Assembly (NCBI GenBank): GCA_003666485.1
Contig: CP032931.1
Coordinates: forward strand, 992,001-1,056,000
Direction: 5' to 3'
DNA: 64,000 nucleotides
Origin: Levilactobacillus brevis
GTDB lineage: Bacteria; Bacillota; Bacilli; Lactobacillales; Lactobacillaceae
Part shown: piece after piece, positions 16,853-26,700 of the stretch
Numbering within the stretch: the stretch's first letter is position 1
How the letters are laid out: each line of letters opens with the position of its first letter
Notes under the pieces: generated by a model
Databases searched by the model: none
Told to the model about the DNA's origin: nothing
What the model saw: the letters and a program-made list of their open reading frames with translations, nothing else
Position numbers and translations under genes: made by a program

Positions 16853-18109
16853 TTACTCGTCTGTCGACAAAGCCGTCAATTTCTGCTGCATCTGTGCCAA
16901 GCCCTGTTTAGGCGTGGTCTGCAACGTGGCGAGCTCGTCGGCGACTTGGCTGGCGGCGTTTTGCGTTTCGCTGTAACCGTAGAAGGCGACGTCTGGTTTA
17001 CCATACGGCAGGGAGTTGACGGTGGCCTTGGCAGCGGGGTTCTTAGCCAGGTAGTTGCGGTAATCCCGGCTCCGCAAGGCTTTGGTGGTTAGGGGCAAAT
17101 AGCCCGTGGCCTTGGCCCATTTGAGCGTCTGCTTTTCCGTTAACAGGAAGTTCATCAGTGCTGCGGCGCCGCGGCGTTGGGCCTTAGAAGCTGAGGTGAA
17201 CATCACCAGGTCATTGCCTTGCACGGAGCGAATCTGGGGGTTGCCCCGGAAGCTTGGCATTTTGGCAGTGGACCAGTGAAGACCCTTGGGCGTGCTGTGT
17301 TGCATGATGCCAATGGCCGCGGAGGTGCCGGTGTAAAAGAGTGTCCTGCCCTTGAGAAAGCGGACGTTGCCGAAGCCATCCGTTCCCGCCGTGGCTGCGG
17401 TCTGGTGCTTGATCATTTGGTAGAGCACGTTGGTCGCGGCCAGCATCTTGGGACTCGCCAGCTGAGGATGCTTGGTGATTATCGGGGTGCCCGCCTGATA
17501 GGTTAGGATGTCCCACTGCGGCAGGAAGTTCTGGTCAAGAGCCAGTCCCGTCAATCCGTGGGCGTGGGCTTTGGCCGCATCTTGCTGAAGGTCGTTCCAG
17601 GTCTTGGGCACGGTCAGATGAAGCTGTTTTAACAGGTCCTGATTGTAGAAGAGGATACCGACGGATTTGGAAAATGGCATGGCGTAGGTCTTGCCGCGGT
17701 ACTGGCTGACCTGGCGCAAGGTGGGGTCGATGCGGTTGCGTGTGTTCTTCGTGATATAGCCATCGAGCGGCACGATGAATTTGCCATGCAGGTAATCCGG
17801 CACCTTGGTATAGGTGGTTTGCGCCAATGTGGGTAACGTCTGTGACTTGGCCGCGGCCGTGATCTTCTGCTGGACGTTGGCAAAGTTACCTTGACCGCTG
17901 GCGACCACGCGGTATTTGGTCTGAGAATGGTTGAAATCACGGATCATGGTGTTGAGCGTCTGCTGGTTGGCACCTGTCATGCCGTGCCAGAAGGTCACCG
18001 TGGTACGTTTAGTTGCAGGGGCCGTCGCCTGTTGACGACCACAGGCACCGAGCGTCCCCGTCAAGCTGAGAGCGGCGATGACGAGAAGATAGCGGGAAAA
18101 CTTTTTCAT
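16853..18109 (-). CDS. ABC transporter solute-binding lipoprotein, carbohydrate type
   Basis: A 418-residue family 1 extracellular binding protein. The signal peptide ends in a lipobox (LTGTLGAC, Cys about 23), so it is tethered to the membrane outside the cell. The motif TVTFWHGMTG at the mature N-terminus is typical of glycerol-phosphate and oligosaccharide binders. Start ATG (18109) has GGAAAGGAA upstream and overlaps the end of the second permease by 4 bp. It is the last gene of the ATPase-permease-permease-binding protein operon. The substrate cannot be told from the sequence; glycerol-3-phosphate or an oligosaccharide fit. Confidence 0.88.
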   Translation of the reverse strand: MKKFSRYLLVIAALSLTGTLGACGRQQATAPATKRTTVTFWHGMTGANQQTLNTMIRDFNHSQTKYRVVASGQGNFANVQQKITAAAKSQTLPTLAQTTYTKVPDYLHGKFIVPLDGYITKNTRNRIDPTLRQVSQYRGKTYAMPFSKSVGILFYNQDLLKQLHLTVPKTWNDLQQDAAKAHAHGLTGLALDQNFLPQWDILTYQAGTPIITKHPQLASPKMLAATNVLYQMIKHQTAATAGTDGFGNVRFLKGRTLFYTGTSAAIGIMQHSTPKGLHWSTAKMPSFRGNPQIRSVQGNDLVMFTSASKAQRRGAAALMNFLLTEKQTLKWAKATGYLPLTTKALRSRDYRNYLAKNPAAKATVNSLPYGKPDVAFYGYSETQNAASQVADELATLQTTPKQGLAQMQQKLTALSTDE

Positions 18110-18933
18110 TGCGTTGTTCCTTTCCACCGGGACTGCGTGATCCCTAGCATGAGATATTTTTGTAAGCACAAATAAAGAATCAGTAATGGTAAGATCACAC
18201 AGACCGTCGCCGCCATCAGGAGCGGGTAGTTGGTCCCCTGCTCGCTGGTAAAGGTCATCAAGCCGACTGGCAACGTGCGCAGAGAGTCGTTGTTGGTCAT
18301 GATCAGCGGCCACATGAAGGCGTTCCAGGAGGCAATTACCTGGAGGACCGCCACGGCCGTGATGATGGGCCGGTTGGTCGGCACCAGAATGTGCCAGAGG
18401 TATTGCCAATCACTGGCGCCATCGATGTGCGCGGCGTAGTAGAGCGACCGGGGTTGTGACTGGAAGGCTTGATGGAGCGTGACGACCATGAAGACGCTGG
18501 CCAGCCACGGGATGATCAACGCGGCATAGGTGTTGATCCAGTGCAGCTGCGAAAGCGTCACGAAGTTGGGAATCAGCAGCAGTTCGCCGGGCACCAGCAT
18601 CAGTGCGACGAGCAGGCCGAACAAGACGCGCCGGCCGTAGAATTGTAAATGGGTGAAGGCAAAGGCGGCCAGCAAACTACTGAAGAGTTGTCCCAGCGTC
18701 GTGGCGGTCGTGACTAGCAGCGAGTTCAGGCAATAGCGCGCAAAGGGTGCGAGCTGCCAGACATGTTGATAGTTGACCCACTGCAGGCTTTGCGGCAACC
18801 AATGGGTCGGCATCGTCAGGGTGGTCGTTGCCGGTTGCAGGCTGGTCAGCAACATCCAGCCGAAGGGTAAGAGCATCAAAATGGCCCCGCATATGAGTAG
18901 GAGGTACCACAGTGTGGTTGTCAAGACACGCAT
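18106..18933 (-). CDS. ABC transporter permease, MalG/UgpE type
   Basis: A 275-residue inner-membrane subunit with six hydrophobic segments and the cytoplasmic EAA loop (YYAAHIDGASDWQYLWHILVP) that contacts the ATPase. It is intact. ATG 18933 overlaps the stop of the broken first permease (TGATG), with AGGGGGG upstream. With its partner permease disrupted, the heteromeric channel cannot be assembled as usual. Confidence 0.9.
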   Translation of the reverse strand: MRVLTTTLWYLLLICGAILMLLPFGWMLLTSLQPATTTLTMPTHWLPQSLQWVNYQHVWQLAPFARYCLNSLLVTTATTLGQLFSSLLAAFAFTHLQFYGRRVLFGLLVALMLVPGELLLIPNFVTLSQLHWINTYAALIIPWLASVFMVVTLHQAFQSQPRSLYYAAHIDGASDWQYLWHILVPTNRPIITAVAVLQVIASWNAFMWPLIMTNNDSLRTLPVGLMTFTSEQGTNYPLLMAATVCVILPLLILYLCLQKYLMLGITQSRWKGTTQ

Positions 18934-19083
18934 CAAGACCGCCCCCCTAACCGCCGTCGTTGCCAGCGAAAGTAGCCATAAGTCAGCAGGGTCAAGCACC
19001 CAACGAGGACGAACAGGACCACGCCGCTAGCCGCTGCGACCGTGAATTGGTTATCGATATAAAATTTTTGATAGAGATAAAAC

Positions 19084-20732
19084 CCTGAATTATTCACCAG
19101 AAACTCCAAAATCCCCATCAAACACATGATTCAAGTGCTTGATGGGAATTTTACGTTTTCACCTTTTAAGTGCAGAAAAAGAGCCTCAGCTCTGGTATAG
19201 TTAACTCGACCAAAAGACACTATAAAGAGAAGAGGACTCTATAATGAAAACTGTACAGGAAATGGCATTTAGTTTCAATAAAAACATTCTAGCATCGCAT
19301 ACCGGCGGTCAATTATCTTCTGATGGTGGCCTAACCTTGTGTGTTGAACTGATGGCAAAGTTTCAGTTCACGAACTTAGCTGACAATCTATTGAAGTTCA
19401 ACGACCATCGACAATACTGCCGACATAGTAATTCAAGTATCTTAATGCAGTTGGTTCTGCAGATCATTGCCGGTTATAATACAGATTCTGCTGCAACCTC
19501 ATTGGTTGCAGAACCATTGTTTAAACTTTTATTGGACAAACCAGCCTTAGCTTCACAAGCGACGATATCCCGTTTCTGGCAACGTATCGATTCCGCAGGT
19601 GTGGACGCCTTCCAGACTTTAAATCAAGCTCTTATTGATCAAGCTCGACTGCTAACTAATCAGACGACCACCATTATTGATATTGATTCAACCCATTCTG
19701 ACACTTATGGCAATCAAGAAGCTACTGACTATAACGCCCATTATGGCTCGGAGGGGTATCATCCATTACTAGCTATCGATAATGATGGTAATCTCATGAA
19801 AGCCATCCTACGGCCTGGTAATGCCTATACCAGCACAGATATAAAAGCCTTTTTAGAACCGTTATTAAAACATTATCAAGACCAATTGCCAGAAACTGAT
19901 ATTCTGGTTCGCGGTGATAGCGGGTTCGCCACACCAGCTGTTTATGATACCTGCGAGGCCGATGATGTCTTTTACATTATTCGCCTCAAACGTAATAAGC
20001 GACTACACAACTTGGCAGAAGAGTTTGTACAGATAAGCGACACAACTGAGTGGCATGAAACCGAAACTCACTATTACTCAGCAACTTATCAGGCCACTTC
20101 GTGGCCTAAACCGCGTCAAGTATACGTTAAGTCAACTCGTGTAGCTGGCGAATTGATCTTTTCACATGAATTTATTGTGACTAATCTGACAAATTTAACC
20201 GTAGAAGCAGCATTTGAACTGTATCATAAGCGTGGTCAGATGGAGAATTATATCAAGGAAGCCAAAGAGGGCTTCTTCTTTGATAAGACTGATAGTTCAA
20301 CGTTTACCGCCAACGCTGCCCGTATGATGGTTAGTGTATTAGCGTACAATATTATCAATTTTATGAAGCAAATAGCCCTACCTAAAACAGAGACCGGATT
20401 GCGTGTTAGTACATTACGAATCCGTTTATTCAAAGTCGCTGCCCGCGTTGTGTTTACCGGTCGACGAATCCAGTTACGACTGAGTTCTCATCACGTTTAT
20501 CATCGACTCTTTTATCAGGTATTACAGCGTATTCAGGCTATTAAATAGCCCCAATTAAAAAAAATTCTGTACGATCAAGGGATAAGTGCACCCAAAAATT
20601 CAAAAATGACTCACCGTTAGGTGATACCATCAAAATTTAGAGTCTCAATACATAGTAAGCAAGATCAAAAGCCGTCAGTTTTTGAAAAACATGAAAACTG
20701 ACGACTTTTTTGAAAGGTATGAATAATTCAGG
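19084..20732 (+). mobile_element. IS1380-family insertion sequence, 1649 bp
   Basis: Terminal inverted repeats CCTGAATTATTCA (19084-19096) and TGAATAATTCAGG (20720-20732) are perfect over 13 bp. AAAAC flanks both ends (19079-19083 and 20733-20737) as a 5-bp target duplication. It carries one transposase on the plus strand, opposite to the disrupted operon. A strong hairpin with a T run lies inside the right end near 20670-20714 and could stop transcription. Confidence 0.92.
19244..20548 (+). CDS. IS1380-family transposase
   Basis: A 434-residue DDE enzyme, full length. Family signatures: SSDGGLTL near the N-terminus, IIDIDSTHSDTYG (first Asp), ILVRGDSGFATP (second Asp) and the YHKRGQMENYIKEAKEGF block (Glu). 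No internal stop, so likely active. ATG 19244 has AGAGGA upstream. Confidence 0.93.
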   Translation: MKTVQEMAFSFNKNILASHTGGQLSSDGGLTLCVELMAKFQFTNLADNLLKFNDHRQYCRHSNSSILMQLVLQIIAGYNTDSAATSLVAEPLFKLLLDKPALASQATISRFWQRIDSAGVDAFQTLNQALIDQARLLTNQTTTIIDIDSTHSDTYGNQEATDYNAHYGSEGYHPLLAIDNDGNLMKAILRPGNAYTSTDIKAFLEPLLKHYQDQLPETDILVRGDSGFATPAVYDTCEADDVFYIIRLKRNKRLHNLAEEFVQISDTTEWHETETHYYSATYQATSWPKPRQVYVKSTRVAGELIFSHEFIVTNLTNLTVEAAFELYHKRGQMENYIKEAKEGFFFDKTDSSTFTANAARMMVSVLAYNIINFMKQIALPKTETGLRVSTLRIRLFKVAARVVFTGRRIQLRLSSHHVYHRLFYQVLQRIQAIK

Positions 20733-21487
20733 AAAACAATAACGTGAGGGCCGAATTCCCGGGACCCGCGGAGCCGTGAAACAGCGCGAAGGCCTGGTCG
20801 AAGACTTTGATCGTGGTAACGGTCGTGTTGATTATGATTAAAACCGTCATTGGTAACAAAAGCGGCCAGGTCACGTTGGTAAAGCGTTGCCAGGCGTTGG
20901 CCCCGTCGAGTTGGGCGGCGTGCAGATACTGGTCGTCCAGGCGGTTGAGCCCGGCCAAAAACAACACGACGTTGAAGCCCAATCCCTGCCAGACGCAGAC
21001 CACGATGAGCGCCAACAGGGCGTAATGGGGGTCGTTGAGCCAGTCAACGGCGGGAATGCCCAGGTGGTGCAAGGAGACATTTAGCAGGCCACCGTCTAAG
21101 CGGAAGATCCAGTTCCAGACCAGTCCCGTAGCAATCGTCGCGGTGACGAAGGGGAGAAAGTAGATGGTCTGAAAGAAGCGGGCCAGCCAGGGGATGCGGT
21201 TGAGTCCCAGTGCAATCAGTAGCGCTAGCGCCACGGTTAGGGGCATCGCCACTAGCACCAGGCACAGGGTGTTGCGCAGGGCGAGGTGAAAGAGCGGGTC
21301 ACGCCAGAGGTAAATGAAGTTGTCCCAACCCAGCGCGCCCACGTGATTGGTGAAGTAGTTGTAGTGGACGTAACTGCTCATCAGTAGGGCGTGAATCAGC
21401 GGCCATACAGTGAAAATCAACGTGATGATGAGTAGCGGCGCCAGGTACAGGAGCGCTTTGAGCGTTGACTTGACGGTCGGTTTGGCA

Positions 21488-22531
21488 TTAAGCAAGGTCA
21501 GCACCCCCAGACCAGAGGCAGGCCCCCTGCGCGTCAAATAACAGACAGCCCTGCGCCGCAATCGTGAGTGGTAGGGCGGCCGCCGTGGTGGGTGCGATGG
21601 CGGTGCTGACGAGGTCGCCGTAACTGGTATGTAAATGTGTTTGCGTATCACGGCCGAGACGAACCTGTGTGGTCAGCGTGGCGGTCAGTGGGGAGGGTGT
21701 CGTGGCCACGTGCAAGGCTTCACTGCGAATGCCTAAGGTCGTGGCCTGGGCCAGGTGCGCCGCGGGGAGTTGTTCACACAACGCGGTCGGTAATTTAGCG
21801 ACGGCACAGAGATTGAGCTGTGGCTTGCCAATGAACCGGGCCACTGTCAGGTTCTGAGGGGATTGGTAGAGGGCTTGTCCCGTGCCACTCTGTTGGAGAC
21901 GGCCACGAGCCAGGACCATGATCTCATCGGCGATTTGAAGCGCGTCTTCTTGATCATGGGTCACCAATAAGGTCGTCACGCCGGTCTCGCGTTGGATGTG
22001 GTGGATGACCGCCCGTAATTCCTCACGTAGGGCCGTGTCGAGACTGGACAAGGGTTCATCAAGTAGTAGTAACGCCGGGTGTTTGGCCAACGCCCGGGCA
22101 ATGGCGACGCGTTGTTGCTGGCCGCCAGAGAGTTCCTGGGGAAATTTCCCCAGCTGATCGGTCAATTGAACTAGGTCGGCCAACTCAGCCACGCGTTGGT
22201 AACGGGCGGCCTTTTTGACGTGGGCCATTTTTAAAGGAAAAGCGATATTGTCGCGGACGGTTAGATGCGGATACAGTGCATAGTCCTGAAAGACCATGCC
22301 GATGTTGCGTTGGCGGCTGTCCTGGGCGGTGACGTCGGTCTGGTCAAAGAAAATCTGACCAGCTTGTGGCGTCAGGAGTCCGGCGAGTAGATTCAAGATC
22401 GTCGACTTGCCGCTGCCACTGGGGCCCAGTAGCGCCACTAATTGACCATCGGGCAACGTACAGTTAAAGTGCTTGAGGATGGCGGGGTGACGGTCGTATG
22501 CCAAAGTAATCTCGTGAAGCGTGACCTGCAT
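21488..22531 (-). CDS. ABC transporter ATP-binding protein, MalK/UgpC type
   Basis: A 347-residue ATPase that energises sugar-type import from the cytoplasm. Walker A GPSGSGKST (about 36), Q-loop VFQDYALYPH, signature LSGGQQQRVAIARAL (about 134), Walker B LLLLDEPLSSLD and switch His in LVTHDQEDA are all present. The C-terminal 110 residues form the regulatory TOBE-like domain. It opens the operon; RBS AAGGAGGA precedes ATG 22531. The gene looks intact although the downstream permease is broken. Confidence 0.93.
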   Translation of the reverse strand: MQVTLHEITLAYDRHPAILKHFNCTLPDGQLVALLGPSGSGKSTILNLLAGLLTPQAGQIFFDQTDVTAQDSRQRNIGMVFQDYALYPHLTVRDNIAFPLKMAHVKKAARYQRVAELADLVQLTDQLGKFPQELSGGQQQRVAIARALAKHPALLLLDEPLSSLDTALREELRAVIHHIQRETGVTTLLVTHDQEDALQIADEIMVLARGRLQQSGTGQALYQSPQNLTVARFIGKPQLNLCAVAKLPTALCEQLPAAHLAQATTLGIRSEALHVATTPSPLTATLTTQVRLGRDTQTHLHTSYGDLVSTAIAPTTAAALPLTIAAQGCLLFDAQGACLWSGGADLA

Positions 22532-22569
22532 GAAACGAGTTCCTCCTTTTCACAAACTAGCACGCCCTT

Positions 22570-22588
22570 AACGACATTATACGTCGTT
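22570..22588. promoter_or_regulatory. Palindrome over the -10 box of the ABC operon
   Basis: AACGAC (22570-22575) and GTCGTT (22583-22588) are inverted repeats that bracket a minus-strand TATAAT (22576-22581), 45 bp before the ATPase start. A repressor bound here would block transcription. No regulator gene lies in the operon. Confidence 0.5.
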
Positions 22589-22820
22589 GATTGGGGCTAT
22601 TGTCCCTTAATTATAGCCTATTCCGACAGCGGGTGGTATCAATAATTTTTCTGAAAGAAAGTTGGGGGCAACGATTGGCTGGCTTGTGAAATTTGCCGAC
22701 CGGTAGCGGTCAGTGTCCACACGGCCCGCAACGTTTCTTTAAGAATTAGCAAACGTGATGGCGTGACCGGCAAAACATGCTAAACTAAAACCAACACCTA
22801 CATCAAAGGGGGAGCACGGT

Positions 22821-23525
22821 TTGAAAGTCACAATTTTACTAGTCGAAGACGAAGCGGGGCTGCGCACGCTATTGAGTGCCGAGCTGGGATTTGAGGAATA
22901 CACGGTGATCCCGTGTGCCAGCGGGGAAGAGGCGTTGACACAATTTGCCCAGCACCAGGCCGACATCTCACTGATTATCTTGGATTGGATGTTGCCGGGC
23001 ATCGATGGCCTGGGCGTGTTGCGTAAGATTCGCCGGCATTACGACGTGCCCGTGATTATGATGACGGCCCGCGACTACGTGGGTGACAAGGTCTCGGGAC
23101 TGGATGCCGGGGCGGATGACTACATCACCAAACCCTTTGATACCGAAGAGTTGTTGGCCCGTATCCGGGTGATCTTGCGCCGCAACGTGATTCGCAATTT
23201 GAATGACAAGAAATTTCACGTGGGACCGTTGACCCTCGATACCAAGACGCGGCAAGTCTTTGCGGGGGATGCCGAGATTCAGCTGACCCAGCGGGAGTTC
23301 GACTTGTTACTGACGTTCATGCAACATCCCGGAGAGGTGCTGACGCGCGATGACCTGTTGGACGCCGTGTGGGGCACCAGCTTTGACGGCCAGGTCAATA
23401 TCGTAGACGTCTACGTGCGGTACCTGCGGAATAAGTTAAAGGCAAGTGTGGCCGGCCAGCCCATCCAAACGGTGCGGGGTGTCGGCTACAAGTTAGGCGA
23501 TGACGATGAAGAAAACCCTCTTTAA
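22821..23525 (+). CDS. OmpR/PhoB-family response regulator
   Basis: A 234-residue two-domain regulator. The receiver has acidic VEDE near the start, the phospho-acceptor Asp in IILDWMLPG (about 54), Thr in MMTARD and Lys in ITKPF. The C-terminal winged helix holds LTQREFDLLLTFMQHPGEVL and VDVYVRYLRNKL. The start is TTG 22821, with GGGGGAG 8 nt upstream; no ATG is available. It overlaps the kinase gene by 26 bp, so the two are made together. Regulated genes are not evident. Confidence 0.93.
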   Translation: MKVTILLVEDEAGLRTLLSAELGFEEYTVIPCASGEEALTQFAQHQADISLIILDWMLPGIDGLGVLRKIRRHYDVPVIMMTARDYVGDKVSGLDAGADDYITKPFDTEELLARIRVILRRNVIRNLNDKKFHVGPLTLDTKTRQVFAGDAEIQLTQREFDLLLTFMQHPGEVLTRDDLLDAVWGTSFDGQVNIVDVYVRYLRNKLKASVAGQPIQTVRGVGYKLGDDDEENPL

Positions 23526-24906
23526 TACCAGTGCGGCGCGGATCACCAAGGTCTACGCGCTGCTCTTGTTAGGCATCACGGTCATCTTGAGCGCCGTGAT
23601 CATTTCCGTGGTCGGCTGGAAGCAGGCCCAAGTCCAGCGACACCAAGCGTTGGGCATCGTGCGCGGGCTTAAACGTAGCTTCATCGCCAATCAAAACGAC
23701 TGGTACTGGTGGCGATTGGGTAGCTCGGCCGATACCGACACGACTTTTATTCGCATCAGCGTGGCCAAGCCCGGTCAAGCGCACCGGTATTTGTACTCGC
23801 CGCACGCCAAACATTTTTTGGCCACCGAACGGCGGGGGACGCTGCACCGGATCACGCCCAACATCGGCTACCTGAGCAACAGTGGCTTTGTGTACCACGT
23901 ACGGGCCTCGGACGTGTCGACGGACCGGCACGACCCCACCGTGCGCTACGACGTGTGGGTCAAATTAAACGGCGTGACCGACCTGTTGCTCCTGTTGATC
24001 AAATTAATTTTGCTGATTGCGCTGGCATTTTTGCTGCTGGGGACCTGGTTCATTTACCTGTTGGCCCGCAAGCTGAACCAGCCGCTAGTCGAGCTGACCG
24101 GGGCGACCAAGGCCATCAACCAAGATATTTCGGAAAATTTCCAGCGGCAACTGCCAGTGCCGGCCGCGCCACAAGAAGTGCACGACTTGACGGTCGAGTT
24201 CAATCAGCTGCTGAATTCGCTGAGTGAACAGGAACTGGCCGACCGGCGTTTCGTGGCCAATGCCTCGCACGAACTGAAGACGCCGATCGCCACGATTCGG
24301 GGATACGTCTCAATGGTCAATCGCCGCGGTCAGGACCATCCGGAGGTGATTCCGACCGCGCTACAGTTCATCGACCAGGAATCAGAACGCATGCAGCGCC
24401 TGGTCACCAGTCTGTTGACCTTGTCGCGGGCCAACCAGTTGGAACTGACCACGACGACCGTTGACCTGAGCCAAGTGGTCACGACCACGGCGCATAATTT
24501 TGGTGCCTCGCTGGACCGTGAGATGGTGTTGCAGGTCCAACACCACGTGGTCGTCGCGGCCAACCAGGACAGCGTGACCCAGATCTTAACCAGCCTGCTC
24601 AGCAACGCGCAGAAATACTCGCCGGCAGACACTGCCATCACAGTCAGTCTGACGGCGGTCGGTAAGCTGGTCACACTGACCGTTGCCGATCAGGGCCGCG
24701 GCATTCCGGATGACCAAAAGGACTTGGTCTTCGGCCGCTTCTACCGCGCCAGCAGCGTCCGCAACGAGGTCGCTGGCAACGGCTTAGGCTTAGCCATCGT
24801 CCAACAGCTGGTCACGTTAACCCACGGCCAGATCAAGGTACGAGACAACCAGCCGCAAGGCACCCGCTTCGAAATCACCTGGCCGCGCGACACACCACAG
24901 GATTGA
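23500..24906 (+). CDS. Sensor histidine kinase with extracellular sensor domain
   Basis: A 468-residue membrane kinase. Membrane segments at about 16-36 and 160-185 enclose an extracellular domain of about 120 residues; HAMP follows, then HisKA with the phospho-His in ASHELKTP (about 257), N box LLSNAQKYSP, G1 DQGRGIP, F box FGRFYRA and G2 GNGLGLAI. It phosphorylates the regulator encoded just upstream. ATG 23500 or 23506 are both possible starts. The signal is unknown. Confidence 0.93.
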   Translation: MTMKKTLFNTSAARITKVYALLLLGITVILSAVIISVVGWKQAQVQRHQALGIVRGLKRSFIANQNDWYWWRLGSSADTDTTFIRISVAKPGQAHRYLYSPHAKHFLATERRGTLHRITPNIGYLSNSGFVYHVRASDVSTDRHDPTVRYDVWVKLNGVTDLLLLLIKLILLIALAFLLLGTWFIYLLARKLNQPLVELTGATKAINQDISENFQRQLPVPAAPQEVHDLTVEFNQLLNSLSEQELADRRFVANASHELKTPIATIRGYVSMVNRRGQDHPEVIPTALQFIDQESERMQRLVTSLLTLSRANQLELTTTTVDLSQVVTTTAHNFGASLDREMVLQVQHHVVVAANQDSVTQILTSLLSNAQKYSPADTAITVSLTAVGKLVTLTVADQGRGIPDDQKDLVFGRFYRASSVRNEVAGNGLGLAIVQQLVTLTHGQIKVRDNQPQGTRFEITWPRDTPQD

Positions 24907-25145
24907 CCCGGAGATGCCCCTGAACGGCAAATAATGGCGGTTTAAGACGGAAGATGGTTTCACACAACTAAATACCCGTTTGGCGAATAAATTAGCTGAG
25001 AGGGGAATCTGGAGTGCCTGTTGGGGAGCGCTCGCATAGTTCCTTGTTGCGTGAGCTACGTTAAATTGGCCAGTTAATTCAGGTAGAATGATGGGGAGTT
25101 ACCTCGCTTCATAGGGTGAGTCGGATATTGCGGATAATTGTGATT

Positions 25146-25320
25146 GTAGCCGAAAGTGGAGAAAAACTAGGCTCAGCCGGGGAATTTTGCAGCGATTTTT
25201 GCTGCGAAATTGGTGACTTTGAGACGTGGGTCGTCGGCTCAAAGCAAGGCACGAGACCTTGGCTCGGGCCGTCCTCCCCCAGCGTTCCAGCCTAGTTTTT
25301 CGCAACGGCAGGCGGCCAGC
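25146..25320 (-). repeat. R1-C, structured intergenic repeat, full copy
   Basis: On the minus strand it runs from GCTGGCCGCC to CGGCTAC. The closing stem is GAAAAACTAGGC with GCCTAGTTTTTC, a sequence unrelated to the closing stem of R1-A or R1-E yet still fully paired. The third hairpin AATTTCGCAGC/GCTGCAAAATT also differs and pairs with one G-U. Conserved parts: GGAACGCTG, CTTTGAGCCGA, GTCTCAAAG, CCCCGGCTGAG. It fills part of the gene-free stretch 24907-25545, which otherwise shows nothing recognisable. Confidence 0.85.
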
Positions 25321-25545
25321 TACCCAAGACCATTTCTGAGAAAATCTCAGACAGTCTTCGTTTTATTTAACTAGAACCCCCCACATAACCCGTGTAGAAT
25401 AACCTTCAGTTAATCAATTTGATTAACCGAGGGGCGTGCGCCAGGGGGTAAGCAGAATAGAAGGTATCATGGTCATTGGAGAAGCAAACGAAAAGTCGTG
25501 TGTCAGCTGTGGGGACAGCGAGACGCATAGTCAGGAGGATGCCAA

Positions 25546-26214
25546 TTGATTAGTAAACTACACATTAGAGTGATGCGGTATGAAGATGTGCCGGCCCTGG
25601 CCAAAATCGTCGGGCGACTCTGGCGCTTTGACTGGACGAACGGTCAGTTGAATGACTTGGCGGCACGGGTGTATTTCCGCCGCTGCATGACCCAGCAAAA
25701 TTACGTGCGGGTCGCGGTGTGGGACGGCCAGGTGGTCGGTGCCATCTTAGCGGACACCAAGTATCAAAAGAAAGAACGGTCCTACGACGTCTGGCAATTG
25801 CTGGTGGCTAAGGCGGCTTTAGCCGTCCGGCCTGGGGGACGGCACTTGCTGAAGCAGTTAAATGAACGTAGCGAAATCGACGAGCGCCTACTGGCCAATT
25901 TGCAACGACGCGAATTCTTGGGGGAAATCGTATTGTTGATGGTCGACCCAGAGTATCAGAATCTGGGAATCGGCCGGGAACTGATGCACACGGTTGCTGA
26001 GTATTGGGATGCGGCGCCGGTCGACAAGGTGTACCTGTTCACGGCGGTAGCCACGACCGGCCACTTTTACCGGCAACACGGCTTTCAAGAAAGCCAGCAC
26101 GAACAGATCGATTGGCAAACAGCGCCGCAACCTCGGCGACTGACTGGGTATTTGTACACGGGTCACGTTCATGACCTGGCGGCAGACACCGCGCACCACT
26201 TACTGGTCGACTAA
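25546..26214 (+). CDS. GNAT-family N-acetyltransferase
   Basis: A 222-residue protein with the GNAT core: the acetyl-CoA pyrophosphate loop QNLGIGRELM at about 144-153, preceded by strand 4 EIVLLMVDPEYQ, then VYLFTAVATTGHFYRQHGF. A 50-residue insertion (about 75-125) between early and late core strands is longer than usual. The acceptor is unknown. TTG 25546 is the start because AGGAGG lies 7 nt upstream. It is monocistronic. Confidence 0.85.
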   Translation: MISKLHIRVMRYEDVPALAKIVGRLWRFDWTNGQLNDLAARVYFRRCMTQQNYVRVAVWDGQVVGAILADTKYQKKERSYDVWQLLVAKAALAVRPGGRHLLKQLNERSEIDERLLANLQRREFLGEIVLLMVDPEYQNLGIGRELMHTVAEYWDAAPVDKVYLFTAVATTGHFYRQHGFQESQHEQIDWQTAPQPRRLTGYLYTGHVHDLAADTAHHLLVD

Positions 26215-26343
26215 TGGCCGATCGGTAGGACTAATTTTGAAGTGACTAACTAGAAATTTGGCCAACAAGTTCCTAGTTAAAAAAGTCTACTACCTACGTC
26301 GAATCTGCTTGAGTTCGGCGTGCACAGCAGACAAACAATGAGG

Positions 26344-26372
26344 GACTGGCTCAAAGGAGCTGGTCTTTTTTT
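26344..26372 (+). terminator. Rho-independent terminator after the GNAT gene
   Basis: GACTGGCTC (26344-26352) and GAGCTGGTC (26357-26365) pair with two G-U, loop AAAG, then seven T. Confidence 0.85.
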
Positions 26373-26607
26373 CGGGTTCAGGGAAACCAAAGTAAGCGTG
26401 TAAACCGGTCGCCGATAAACGTTATTGGATTATTAGTTAACCATCAACTTAGAACCGTAATAAAAATTATTTACATAATTCAGCACTTTTAACTATCTGG
26501 GCATAGTTTTCCAAGGATAATCGGTCTAACATGGGACACATGTTCTTACCTGGGGTTAATCCCCACCGGTCCACTTTTTCTTGTGAAGAGCCGGTTACGT
26601 AAAACGT

Positions 26608-26627
26608 TTCGGTCAACGTCGACCGAA
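26608..26627. promoter_or_regulatory. Near-perfect 20-bp palindrome upstream of the GGDEF gene
   Basis: TTCGGTC and GACCGAA are separated by AACGTC, so 18 of 20 bases are symmetrical. It lies 74 bp before the start codon, as an operator might. The rest of 26373-26700 shows no recognisable riboswitch or gene. Confidence 0.4.
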
Positions 26628-26700
26628 TCGGTTGTCTTTTGCCAACCAGGGCCGTTCGCGGTACCTGGTTATTCACGTAAACTAAAAAGAGGGGTACGTC

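Larger units (their letters stand above)
18933..21495 (-). pseudogene. ABC transporter permease (MalF/UgpA type), split by an IS1380-family element
   Basis: The 5' part is 21495-20738 and the 3' part 19083-18933. Joined, they give 303 codons in one frame with no shift: six membrane segments and the EAA motif YLHAAQLDGANAWQRF, ending in a standard MalF-type last helix. In the present state translation reaches the insertion after about 253 codons and stops within the element's terminal repeat, removing the last membrane helix. TTG 21495 is chosen as start because GGGGG lies 8 nt upstream; it overlaps the ATPase stop. Confidence 0.9.

Noticed and set aside
26373-26700. Cyclic di-GMP riboswitch before the GGDEF gene
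   Set aside because: No GEMM-type core or tetraloop-receptor pattern could be seen; only short palindromes are present.
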